From positions 186,001-250,000 of the forward strand of contig NZ_KB903632.1 in the NCBI RefSeq assembly GCF_000379725.1: a DNA stretch of 64,000 nucleotides, read 5' to 3'. Made by a program: the position numbers and the translations under genes. Source of the stretch: Cytophaga aurantiaca DSM 3654 (GTDB lineage Bacteria > Bacteroidota > Bacteroidia > Cytophagales > Cytophagaceae). This document shows positions 54,641 through 63,672 of the stretch, piece after piece. The notes under the pieces were generated by a model. The model ran no database searches. It saw only the letters and a program-made list of their open reading frames with translations, and had not been told where the DNA came from. Positions within the stretch are counted from its first letter, which is position 1; each line of letters starts with the position of its first letter.

Positions 54641-57111
54641 TAGATTTTTTTCTTACGAGTGATGTATTTGTATTTAAATTTTTTCCAGGCACTTTTCCTC
54701 GTTGATTCTTCATACCCATAATAGCCATTATCCTGACCATAATAATAGCCCATACCGTAACTATAATAATTCTTATAATCGCGTTTGGCATCATTTAAAA
54801 CGATCCCTAAATTTTTCATATTTCCTGCACGATAGAAATCATCAATGATGTAGAGCGACTGTTTTACCGTAACACCTTGACGGACGATATACAGGGAAAT
54901 ATCAATATTACGTACCACATTCAGATAATCGACAACCAGACCTACTGGAGGACTATCCAGTATAATAATATCGTAATTTTTTTTCAGATATTCCAGCAGT
55001 TCATCCATACGTTTACTGCTTAGTAATTCTGATGGATTTGGAGGAATAACACCTGATGGTATAAAGAAAAGATTTTCATTTAACGCTGTAGGATAAATAA
55101 TATCCTTAATGGATCTCATCCCAGCCAGATAATTGGATAAACCTGCATCTTTGTTTTCAAAGATCTCTTTATCAATACGCGGTTTACGCAAATCCATCCC
55201 AACCAATACAACTTTTTTTCCTCCAATGGCATAGATGGATGCAAGATTTAGCGCAACAAATGTTTTCCCTTCTCCAGATACGAACGAAGTAACACCAATA
55301 ACTAAACCCGTTGTTTGTTTATTCAAAAATTCAATATTTACTTTAATGGATCGGAACGACTCGGACAAACCCGATTTAGGACTGTCCAATACATTTTTAC
55401 CATCATTCTCTTCATTGTGTACGACAGAACCTAAGAATGGTACCTTCGTGTATTCTTCTACCTCTTCTTTGGTATATATTTTATTATCGAGATAATACAA
55501 TACCAATGTAATGATGATGGGAATTAATAATCCTAAAAATATACCTGCGATATACAATGATTTTACATTGGGAGATATTTTTCTTGCATCGTATTTTGTT
55601 GCCATATCGATCACCTTATTATCAGGCGTACTGGAAGCCTTGGCAATGCTGGCCTCTGCTCTTTTTTGAAGCAGGTAACTGTAGATTTCATCATTCACAT
55701 TAAACTTACGTTCAATGTTTATAAATTCTCTTTCAACAACGGGAAGACGTCCCAAACTAGATTGAATGCTTGCTATATTCCTATCCAGTTCCTTTAACGT
55801 AATTACAGAAACTTTATTCAGGTTATTTAAATTTTCAATTAACGCATCTTTTGTATACTTGATCTTACTATCCAGATTTGCAACAAACGGATTGTTACTA
55901 GACGGATTATTTTTCGTCAGCGCCTGTTTTTCATTTGCAAGGGTAAGCAATTCGCCGATCAAACGATTTAAGGTTACATCATTGATATCTAATGTGGATG
56001 GCACAACAAGGGCTGTATAATCCTTTTCTGCGGAAGTATAATCACGCAAATACTGATAATACTTTTGTCGGATTAGTAAATGTGCGCGTTCTGATTCTAA
56101 GCTTTTTAATGCTTCGTAATCTACTGCAGCTTCGGAACTGATGTTCATTACTTTATTTTTCGAACGGAAACTTTCCAGATCGTTTTCAATTACATTCAAT
56201 GAGTCTTTAATGATGCGTAATTGAAAATCTATAAAACTGATCGTATTGGAAGCGATCTGATTTTTTTCATCCAGCCCGTTTTGGATATACACGCGACTCA
56301 GCATGTTTGCAAAATCAACAATTTTATCCACGTTCGCTCCTTTAACAGATACCTGTAGAATAGACGCCTTTTTATTAATTTGAGACACATCAATTTTTCT
56401 CCATTCTCTGGCTAATGATGCTTTATCATTAAAAATAAAATAATATCCGTTTTCTGTATTTATTGGAATGGATAATGTAGTATCTCTATATACTGTAAAT
56501 TTACTTTCGCCCAAGGTAATAGGAACACCATATGTAGCCGTTTTACTTTCACTTTTGATCGTAATTCCTTCTACTACTTTCTCCGTTAGAATATTATATA
56601 TGTTTGCCCTGGTTGCAGCTTCTATCCAGATGCTAAACGTTGTTTCACTTGTTGGCTTTAAATAAATTTTAGTATTGATAAACTGCGGAGACAATGAGTC
56701 GGGCACTACATAATAAAAATTATTCGGATATGATTCAACATCTTTGATTGATCCCATATGAAAATAAGAATAATCAAAATTCAATTGTTCAATGGTTTTG
56801 TAAACCACGCTTGTCGATTTCATTACAAAAATTTCATTCTCGAGATTGCGGAATGGCTGAAACATATTCATTCCGGAAATAATATCACCGGAAGAGCCTA
56901 ATGATTCACTGGATTTATCTTTAATAAAAACTTTTGTAGATACACTGTATACTGGAATTGCATACTTCAAATAAACATATACGGTTGCTAAAGCAATAGC
57001 CAGGGATAAAATAAAAATATACCAACGTCTTTGCCCTATTTTATAGATTTTATAAAAATCAATAATTTTCTCTTGATGTGTATCTGCAAAATTATTCTGT
57101 GCGTTTTCCAT
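54640..57111 (-). CDS. wzc: Polysaccharide co-polymerase with tyrosine kinase domain (Wzc-like)
   Basis: The 823-residue protein has two membrane helices (about residues 30 and 510), a Wzz-like periplasmic part with coiled coil, and the PVVEREFINIERKFNVNDEI segment before the second helix. The cytosolic BY-kinase has Walker A SFVSGEGKTF (about 610-616), Walker A' LVGMDLRKPRID and Walker B DIIILDSPPVG. The C-terminus is a Tyr cluster (YKNYYSYGMGYYYGQDNGYY, about 775-800), the autophosphorylation tail. It controls chain length and export with Wza, which lies 5 bp upstream. Confidence 0.95.
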   Translation of the reverse strand: MENAQNNFADTHQEKIIDFYKIYKIGQRRWYIFILSLAIALATVYVYLKYAIPVYSVSTKVFIKDKSSESLGSSGDIISGMNMFQPFRNLENEIFVMKSTSVVYKTIEQLNFDYSYFHMGSIKDVESYPNNFYYVVPDSLSPQFINTKIYLKPTSETTFSIWIEAATRANIYNILTEKVVEGITIKSESKTATYGVPITLGESKFTVYRDTTLSIPINTENGYYFIFNDKASLAREWRKIDVSQINKKASILQVSVKGANVDKIVDFANMLSRVYIQNGLDEKNQIASNTISFIDFQLRIIKDSLNVIENDLESFRSKNKVMNISSEAAVDYEALKSLESERAHLLIRQKYYQYLRDYTSAEKDYTALVVPSTLDINDVTLNRLIGELLTLANEKQALTKNNPSSNNPFVANLDSKIKYTKDALIENLNNLNKVSVITLKELDRNIASIQSSLGRLPVVEREFINIERKFNVNDEIYSYLLQKRAEASIAKASSTPDNKVIDMATKYDARKISPNVKSLYIAGIFLGLLIPIIITLVLYYLDNKIYTKEEVEEYTKVPFLGSVVHNEENDGKNVLDSPKSGLSESFRSIKVNIEFLNKQTTGLVIGVTSFVSGEGKTFVALNLASIYAIGGKKVVLVGMDLRKPRIDKEIFENKDAGLSNYLAGMRSIKDIIYPTALNENLFFIPSGVIPPNPSELLSSKRMDELLEYLKKNYDIIILDSPPVGLVVDYLNVVRNIDISLYIVRQGVTVKQSLYIIDDFYRAGNMKNLGIVLNDAKRDYKNYYSYGMGYYYGQDNGYYGYEESTRKSAWKKFKYKYITRKKKI

Positions 57112-57116
57112 TAAGA

Positions 57117-57893
57117 TTATTTATTCAAATAGGTTAAAATTAAAACTAACGCAGAGATCCCTGCAAATGCAATAGATAAGTTGGTTAAGTTAAATTTAGA
57201 AGCAAGTGTTCTAGTGGGTGGTACATACACAATATCATTGGGTTGTAAAAAATAATAAGGAGAATGCACCACATTGACATCATTCAGATTTAATATGCCC
57301 CTTTCAAAAGAGCCATCTAAGTGCTGACGAATAACTTCTATCTGAGAACGTTTACCTGTAAGGGTTAAGTCACCAACAGACGCCAATGCTTCCAGGATAC
57401 TTACGCGTTCATTTGAAAAATATGCATCTCCGGGTCTTGTTACTTCACCCAAAACAGCAACTTTAAAACTGGCAAATTTAACAATAACTGTTGACGGAGA
57501 AACCATCGCATTCACCTGTTGTGTTACATCCGCTCTGACTTCATTCAACGTTTTGCCTTTTGCTTCGATATCACCTAAAATAGGTAATTCTACGTATCCG
57601 CTATCATTTACCAAATACCCTTGAATGTATAAATTTCCCGGAGTAACCTGCACATTACCTCCTGAAGTCCCCATATCGGTGTTGAAGAATGCGCTCAAAC
57701 GTGGATCAACACTGATAATTTTGATATAAAGAATATCCCCCGGTCTTAATTGATAGTATTTAATAGGATTGCTAAAACTATCGGTTGAAGATGTAGTTAT
57801 ATCCCCGTGAAAATACGTCTGCTTTTTAATGCTGATACAAGATGCCGCAAGAAGAAAAAGGGTTAGTATTAAAAATAAATGAAGTTTTCCCAC
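57117..57893 (-). CDS. wza: Polysaccharide export outer-membrane lipoprotein (Wza-like)
   Basis: The 258-residue protein has a lipoprotein signal (LLAASC, lipid Cys at about 19), a Poly_export domain (YYQLRPGDILYIKIISVD), an SLBB domain (VAVLGEVTRPGDAYFSNERV) and, unlike enteric Wza, a C-terminal membrane helix (AFAGISALVLILTYL). This is the usual Bacteroidota type. It forms the outer-membrane export channel together with Wzc, whose gene starts 5 bp after its stop. First gene of the export unit, with a 490-bp gap upstream. Confidence 0.94.
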   Translation of the reverse strand: MGKLHLFLILTLFLLAASCISIKKQTYFHGDITTSSTDSFSNPIKYYQLRPGDILYIKIISVDPRLSAFFNTDMGTSGGNVQVTPGNLYIQGYLVNDSGYVELPILGDIEAKGKTLNEVRADVTQQVNAMVSPSTVIVKFASFKVAVLGEVTRPGDAYFSNERVSILEALASVGDLTLTGKRSQIEVIRQHLDGSFERGILNLNDVNVVHSPYYFLQPNDIVYVPPTRTLASKFNLTNLSIAFAGISALVLILTYLNK

Positions 57894-58383
57894 TATAATG
57901 TTAAGTATGTTTAGTTATAACAATATTACACTATTTTCAATCTATAAAAAATTATATTAGGGATTTATACATTTTTTTTAATTACTCTTTTTTAAACAAA
58001 CCCAATAGCAATATTTCATCCTATTTTATATAAATATAATTTAATTATTAAGACTCAAAAGAAAATCAAAGCCGATTTAAGAACTGCTTTAAGCACGCAT
58101 CCATTACCTGGAAACTATCTGGATAGAAATAAATTAGCAAATTTGTTGAGTTAAAACATGAAATAGTCCAGTTTTAACAACTCCGATTATCCTTCTTATT
58201 TCAAGGAAAATCAATATTCAAAAACTCATATTTAAATAGGAAACTTCAATATGGTTTTTTAAGAACTTATTAGATTTATGCAAGCATTCAAAAAATCACC
58301 ATTACACGCTTATCTCATCGTGTTGCTGACCTAAAAATCTATTCTGCCAGACTTAATCTTTTACTTTTTTCGGAATATTACTA
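57894..58383. other. AT-rich gap with promoter for wza-wzc, no gene seen
   Basis: This 490-bp region separates the GT4 gene (58384) from wza. No open frame, tRNA or family repeat was found. It is AT-rich close to wza (57900-58060), where the promoter should be. It may hold a long leader that controls export genes; no strong hairpin was seen. Confidence 0.5.
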
Positions 58384-59475
58384 TCAGATTTTCTTTGAAG
58401 AACCCTTCAGAATTGTTTCTATTTTAAAGAGAAAATTTTCGGGATTGAAACGCTTTTGAGCGGCTTGAGCTGTTACCAATAAACTATTATCCAACTCAGG
58501 TAATTGTTTCGTTACATGAACGAGTGAATCGGCAAGAGCAGAAACATTCTGCGCTTCGGTTTTAAAAAATGAATCATAGCCACTGATATCTGCAATACCT
58601 CCCTGATGAGTCGATACAACAACATTACCTGTTACATATGCTTCAATGATGCTTAAAGGCTGCCCCTCCATGATGTACCATGTTGGCAATACAAATACAT
58701 CCGACCAATACAACAGCTCTTTTTTCTTTTCAAAATCTGCTAAGCCAAAAAAATGTACGCTGTCTCCTAATTCATTTACTTTTTGTTGAAGTGTATCGTG
58801 GATACCTTTTTCCAAACCACCGGCAATTGCTACCTCAAACAAGATCTCTTTATCTTTTAAGATACGTAATGCATCCAAAAAATCCAGTATGCCTTTACCC
58901 AACATAAGATTACTTAAAAATAAAAACCGCGTTTTCTCATTCTTACTGCGTTCTGTACTTTTCCCAATCAAACGTGGATCATAAAAATTCTCTACGACTT
59001 CTACATTCGCTTTAGGAAAGGTTTCCTTCAAGTCATTCGAAAGGCCTGTAGATAGAGCTATGACAGTCTTACTCCCTTGTAATAAATTTTTAAACAACTG
59101 TTTTTTGGAAGCGCTCATTTTTTCATAAGCCTTGCAAACATAACCTCCATGAATATGCAAAATATAGGGTATACCCATCAACCTGCATAAAACAATAAAC
59201 GGCGAATATTTAACAAGTCCCCAAAATGTTTGTCCAATAGCCATATACACGACTGACTTACCCAATACTTTCAGGATGTGCTTATAAATGCTTAGGAACG
59301 TGATGATCTTTGATAAACTTATCTTATCTCCTTGTCTGGATGCAATCAAGCCGGTTTCTGTATTAATATAGGATACTTTTTCGCCTTTGGAAATTAACCA
59401 TTTATATAAAAAATCATTGCTTACGGTTACCCCATTTACTGCAGGCGGGAAAGGCCCTATCATTAATATTTTCAT
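58384..59475 (-). CDS. Family 4 glycosyltransferase
   Basis: The 363-residue protein starts MKILMIGPFPPAVNGVTVSN, has HIHGGYVCKAYEKMSA, FLFLSNLMLGKGILDFLDAL and PTWYIMEGQPLSIIEAYVTG, a regular GT4 with the E-x7-E type pair. A retaining transferase of the cluster. It stands apart, with gaps of 490 and 269 bp, so it may have its own promoter. Donor unknown. Confidence 0.92.
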   Translation of the reverse strand: MKILMIGPFPPAVNGVTVSNDFLYKWLISKGEKVSYINTETGLIASRQGDKISLSKIITFLSIYKHILKVLGKSVVYMAIGQTFWGLVKYSPFIVLCRLMGIPYILHIHGGYVCKAYEKMSASKKQLFKNLLQGSKTVIALSTGLSNDLKETFPKANVEVVENFYDPRLIGKSTERSKNEKTRFLFLSNLMLGKGILDFLDALRILKDKEILFEVAIAGGLEKGIHDTLQQKVNELGDSVHFFGLADFEKKKELLYWSDVFVLPTWYIMEGQPLSIIEAYVTGNVVVSTHQGGIADISGYDSFFKTEAQNVSALADSLVHVTKQLPELDNSLLVTAQAAQKRFNPENFLFKIETILKGSSKKI

Positions 59476-59744
59476 GTACCACTCGAACTGATCCCAAAAT
59501 TAAACAATTATTAAGAAAAAGGATACCGCTCAAAAAGTTAAAAAATAAAATTTGTATTGAAAACCTATGCAACTATTGCTAAGGTCTGAACGTGAGCGCT
59601 AAGGATTCAACAAGCGTATCAAAATGAAATTAGTGACATTTATCATTAAAATCTTCCAAATGAGTGAGTCTGCTATACCTGAATTACATACATAAGAGAG
59701 TATTTCTATGGATCTTCGAATTAGTTGCACATGCGGAGCAGAGC
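59476..59744. other. Spacer with weak relative of the hairpin repeat
   Basis: No gene is seen in this 269-bp gap. Around 59570-59625, GCTAAGG, GCGCTAAGGATT and CAACAAGCGTATCAAAA resemble pieces of the 31-bp hairpin family and of 19192-19212, but no clean hairpin forms. Probably a decayed copy. Confidence 0.4.
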
Positions 59745-60824
59745 TTAATCCGTAATCCCCTTCACATGGTTTGCCCATGTTTCCGGAGTCAAACGTGCAA
59801 CAAGCATCTTTGAATGATTACCAAATTGCACTACTTCATCTGCATTCAGATTGGCAAATTTATTCAATGCATTGGTACAATCAAGTAGATGTTCTGCATT
59901 AAACGAAAACCCATTTTTATTCGGCTCTAATAATTCTGGCAGGCATCCGCATTGATCAGATAGTATAACAGGCAATCCGGCTGCCATGGCTTCGTTTACG
60001 ACCAGGCCCCAGGGTTCGAACGTACTTGCTAATACAAATGCAGCAGACTCCGCATATAACTCAGGAAGGGCTTTATAGTTAACCCAGCCCGACAATTCTA
60101 CTTTCTCTTGTAAGTGCTCTTTGTGTATATATTCTTTTAGCGATGCCTTCAAGGGACCATCTCCTACTATTTTTAATACATAGTGTTTTATCAGATCAGA
60201 TGCTGCAAACGCTTTTATTAATACCAATAAATTTTTCTCTTCGCTGTAACGTGCTACACAAATGATCTGTTTTTTATCCTGCACCCTGCCGATATTTTCA
60301 TGCGTAGCAAAATGTGCATTATCTACTACACTATAGCCTTGAATGATCTTAGCCGGATCAATGAAATAATTTTGAGTAAAATGTTGATAGGCTCTTGCTC
60401 CGGAAACAAAGAAATAATCTCCTAGGAATTTCAACAGGTAGGATTTCAAACGGTCTTTTACTTTCCCGCGCGAATACCATGACTCTGAAAATATAAGCGT
60501 ACGTACACCAACTAACTTTGCATACAATAAAAACAAATGGTACTCACTCCGCCCGTATGGCATCGCCACGAAACCTATATCATTCGCTTTAATGATTTTT
60601 CTGAATGCTTTAAATCGTCCGATAAGATCTTTCTGTTCTACAGGTAGATTTGACAACAGCGTGTGGGTTGAATTGGCAACACTATCCCATTTATAGAGCG
60701 CATCTGAACCTGCAAGATCTGCGGTATATACAGCACCTTTGAATACCTTTTCACATGCTTTCACGCGTGCTAAATGATAATCTCCGATTCGATCCCAAAC
60801 AAGTAAAATGGACTGCTTTTTCAT
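59745..60824 (-). CDS. Family 4 glycosyltransferase
   Basis: The 359-residue protein starts KKQSILLVWDRIGDYHLARV, has IICVARYSEEKNLLVLIKAF, the donor-binding ASTFEPWGLVVNEAMAAGLP and VILSDQCGCLPELLEP, which places it firmly in GT4. The family is retaining. The gap to the next gene upstream (117 bp) carries a CTGACTACTGATCACTG phrase. Donor and acceptor unknown. Confidence 0.92.
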   Translation of the reverse strand: MKKQSILLVWDRIGDYHLARVKACEKVFKGAVYTADLAGSDALYKWDSVANSTHTLLSNLPVEQKDLIGRFKAFRKIIKANDIGFVAMPYGRSEYHLFLLYAKLVGVRTLIFSESWYSRGKVKDRLKSYLLKFLGDYFFVSGARAYQHFTQNYFIDPAKIIQGYSVVDNAHFATHENIGRVQDKKQIICVARYSEEKNLLVLIKAFAASDLIKHYVLKIVGDGPLKASLKEYIHKEHLQEKVELSGWVNYKALPELYAESAAFVLASTFEPWGLVVNEAMAAGLPVILSDQCGCLPELLEPNKNGFSFNAEHLLDCTNALNKFANLNADEVVQFGNHSKMLVARLTPETWANHVKGITD

Positions 60825-60941
60825 ACTGTTCTTATATTATCACAATCATTATCTGTTGTACACAATGTGGCTTTCCACCATCCTCGGTCAACCACCGATT
60901 GAATCCATTTATAATTTATAATTCAACGGACTGTTTACTGA

Positions 60942-61598
60942 CTACTGATCACTGTTTAGGATTTCAGAAAGCGCTGAAGCAAATGATTCTGTTGAAAATG
61001 CTTGCACTCTGGACAAACATTGATTTGAATAGTTTGATAATACTTCCGTATTACTGAGTATTTCATTTAAAATATTCACCAGTGAAACAGCGCCTGCATT
61101 TTCCATTATCCATCCGTTCTTACCATGTTCTACAACCGTTCCGCAAAATTTTGTTGCTATAACAGGCAGCTGCCAGGCCATTGCTTCCAATTGCGTTAAA
61201 CCAAACCCGTCTGAAAAGGTTGGGAATAAAAAAACATCTGTTTGTTGATAAGCAATATCTACTTCTTCTCTTGTTAAAATACCTTTGTATTGAATATTGG
61301 GCAATGCAAATTCCGATGCATCCATTTCATTTCTACCAACAAAAATAAATTCGACCGGACAATCTGCCATTTGCTTTGCAGCTTCAATCACAAGATGTAT
61401 TCCTTTACGTACCGCTAAAGTCCCTAAAAACAAACAACGTAAAGGCCGTTGTTTTGTATAAGATGCTGGGTATGTTCTTTTAAAATCAGTATGTTTTTTT
61501 TCAATGGTATAGGGCAACGGAATGACCTTGATCTTCGTTTCTTCAACACCTTGTTTTACGATGGCATTTTTACTCCACGCTGAATTTACAAAAATCAC
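60942..61598 (-). CDS. C-terminal half of a GT4 gene split by an in-frame TAG
   Basis: The 218-residue open frame (start GTG 61598 as drawn) encodes the second Rossmann domain of a GT4: RCLFLGTLAVRKGIHLVIEA, FPTFSDGFGLTQLEAMAWQL and PVIATKFCGTVVEHG. It is in the same frame as 61605-62162, separated only by TAG (61605-61607). The joined protein would be about 404 residues, normal for GT4. The last residues (SDQ and stop) are encoded in a repeated CTACTGATCACTG phrase. Without readthrough the half is likely nonfunctional. Confidence 0.8.
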   Translation of the reverse strand: MIFVNSAWSKNAIVKQGVEETKIKVIPLPYTIEKKHTDFKRTYPASYTKQRPLRCLFLGTLAVRKGIHLVIEAAKQMADCPVEFIFVGRNEMDASEFALPNIQYKGILTREEVDIAYQQTDVFLFPTFSDGFGLTQLEAMAWQLPVIATKFCGTVVEHGKNGWIMENAGAVSLVNILNEILSNTEVLSNYSNQCLSRVQAFSTESFASALSEILNSDQ

Positions 61599-61604
61599 AT
61601 CTGA

Positions 61605-62162
61605 CTACTCGCACTCTCTTTTCCATTGATCCCAATACGATTGTGGAGCTCTTTGCCAGGTTGTTTCTACGGAGTATTTATTTATTAAATCAGCAACCAA
61701 TTCTTCTTCTTCAATGCCGGGATCCATTTGATACAGCACCGTTTTAATACCTTTACTTTTGACATATTCAAAGCATTTGAGGGACGTATAGCTGATCCCT
61801 AGTATTACTTGTGGATCCGGAATTTCTTTTACTCTTTTGAGCGCTTCCGTCTCAAATTTTTGATCGCGCAGTATGGTTGATTTCCAGCTATACACATACT
61901 TAAGCCGAAGAAAGAATTCAAACAATAAAAAACTACTGCCGAACGAATACACACGTGCAGAAGGAATAGACGAACTGTACCTGCCTGCCAGTGATTTTAT
62001 TGATGTAACGGGAATCAAGGAAAGCAATTTTCTCAGCCAGCCCGAACCGACCCAGGTATCCGTTATCAATGTACGCAATATACCCTTTTGCTCTAATGAT
62101 TTAGGGATCAAATAATGAGCACGGGCGCCTATATGGATACAAATAACTTTAGGATTCTGCAC
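61605..62162 (-). CDS. N-terminal half of the same GT4 gene
   Basis: The 185-residue frame starts MQNPKVICIHIGARAHYLIP, the first Rossmann domain of a GT4, and ends SYWDQWKRECE followed by TAG. The frame continues directly with SDVIFVNSAWSK in the other half, a segment that in intact relatives follows without a break. So one nonsense change (for example TGG or CAG to TAG) would explain it. The gene is otherwise complete; the damage looks recent. Confidence 0.8.
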   Translation of the reverse strand: MQNPKVICIHIGARAHYLIPKSLEQKGILRTLITDTWVGSGWLRKLLSLIPVTSIKSLAGRYSSSIPSARVYSFGSSFLLFEFFLRLKYVYSWKSTILRDQKFETEALKRVKEIPDPQVILGISYTSLKCFEYVKSKGIKTVLYQMDPGIEEEELVADLINKYSVETTWQRAPQSYWDQWKRECE

Positions 62163-62314
62163 GTTATTTTTATTACATTAGATAAATTTCTAATTACTAA
62201 CTCAATTCCCTAATTTGTGTTTTCATAATTAGAGGAAAGATTTTATTTACCTATACAAATCCATATTCTTTTGAACATGGCAATTCATATATCAAGTTCC
62301 TTATACTATTAAAC

Positions 62315-63667
62315 ATGTCATCAACTATCCAAGTTAAAAAAGATTACGTTAAGTTAAGTATACTGTGCATAACACTTTTGTTTACCTTAGTAATTTTCAC
62401 ATATAAACCATGGGTTGGTTCTAACCGTTCTCCAATTAAACATGATGTTTCAGGGTACTATTTATATTTACCTTCCATCCTTATTTATCATGATGTTAAT
62501 GCTGCTTTTTTATCCCAAAATCCTGAAATACTCCATGCAGGCAGATATACATATTCAAAGGAGGACAATACAGGATACATAAATAAATACCCGATAGGTC
62601 TGGCTTTCGCATACCTTCCTTTTTTTCTGCTCGCTCATTTTGCATCCTTATTGTTTGGCTATACCGCTGATGGATATTCAACTTTGTATCTTATTGCTAT
62701 GGCCTTTCACCCTATTTTATATTTGGGGATCGGCTTGCATTATCTGAGTAAAAGTTTGCGATTTTATTTTAATGATACAGCAATAATACTAACGATCTGT
62801 GCACTAACACTGGGAACTAATTTGCTTTTCTATTCCACTTTTGCAGGCAATATGCCTCACGTATATTTATTTACCCTACTTTCAATCATTATTTACTACT
62901 CAATCATCTGGCATAATAAACCTACATTAAAAAGTACTTTAATAGTATTCTTTTGTATCGGTTTATCAACAATTATACGCCCAACAGCGTTTCAATTTAT
63001 TTTAATTCCACTCTTATACAATTACAAAAGCTTACTTACTCAACTTCAACTATTTCTCTCACAGTGGTTGAATATTTTAATAGGCCTTATCGTTTTTTCA
63101 ATCATAGTTTCCACGTTATTTATTTACTGGAAATTAACAACCGGCTCTTATATTTATTATAGTTACAGAGATGAAAGATTTGATTTTCTGCACCCTCACA
63201 TTATCGAAGTTTTGATAGGATTCAAAAAAGGGTTGTTTATATACACTCCAATATTGGTATTTGCATTGTTAGGATTAGGAAAATTTAAACAAAATGCGCC
63301 TCCCTTATTCATAGCATTTGTATGCTTTTTAATTACGTATATATACGTTACAGCTAGTTGGGGATGCTGGTGGTATGGTGGTTCCTTTGGAATGCGCGCA
63401 TTGGTTGAAACATATGCAATTTTAGCGTTTCCAATGACTGCTTTTTTTGATTTCATTTTATCAAAAAAGTTTTTATTGAAAGTCGCCATTGGATTTGTCG
63501 CTTGTTTATTTGTATGCCTGAATGCATTTCAAAGTGCTCAATATTTGAAATCTGTCATTCATTTTGAAGGAATGAATTATAAGGCCTATTGCTTTGTTTT
63601 TGGAAAAATAAATTTATCAGAAACAGATAAAGCTAAGCTTTCTAAGTTGTTAGATGAAAATCCTTAA
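62315..63667 (+). CDS. GT-C-like multi-pass membrane protein
   Basis: The 450-residue protein has about ten to eleven membrane helices. An N-terminal loop with an acidic residue (SPIKHDVSGYYLYLPSILIY), TIIRPTAFQF, and TASWGCWWYGGSFGMRALVE near residue 350 resemble GT-C-type membrane proteins that use lipid-linked sugars. It lies opposite in direction to the cluster and convergent with the last gene, with a 5-bp gap. Function not certain; it could add a side sugar outside the membrane. Confidence 0.65.
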   Translation: MSSTIQVKKDYVKLSILCITLLFTLVIFTYKPWVGSNRSPIKHDVSGYYLYLPSILIYHDVNAAFLSQNPEILHAGRYTYSKEDNTGYINKYPIGLAFAYLPFFLLAHFASLLFGYTADGYSTLYLIAMAFHPILYLGIGLHYLSKSLRFYFNDTAIILTICALTLGTNLLFYSTFAGNMPHVYLFTLLSIIIYYSIIWHNKPTLKSTLIVFFCIGLSTIIRPTAFQFILIPLLYNYKSLLTQLQLFLSQWLNILIGLIVFSIIVSTLFIYWKLTTGSYIYYSYRDERFDFLHPHIIEVLIGFKKGLFIYTPILVFALLGLGKFKQNAPPLFIAFVCFLITYIYVTASWGCWWYGGSFGMRALVETYAILAFPMTAFFDFILSKKFLLKVAIGFVACLFVCLNAFQSAQYLKSVIHFEGMNYKAYCFVFGKINLSETDKAKLSKLLDENP

Positions 63668-63672
63668 AAATA

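Noticed and set aside
54579-54794. 71-codon minus-strand frame overlapping the end of wzc
   Set aside because: It is another frame of the Tyr-rich tail of wzc and the hairpin, with no own support.
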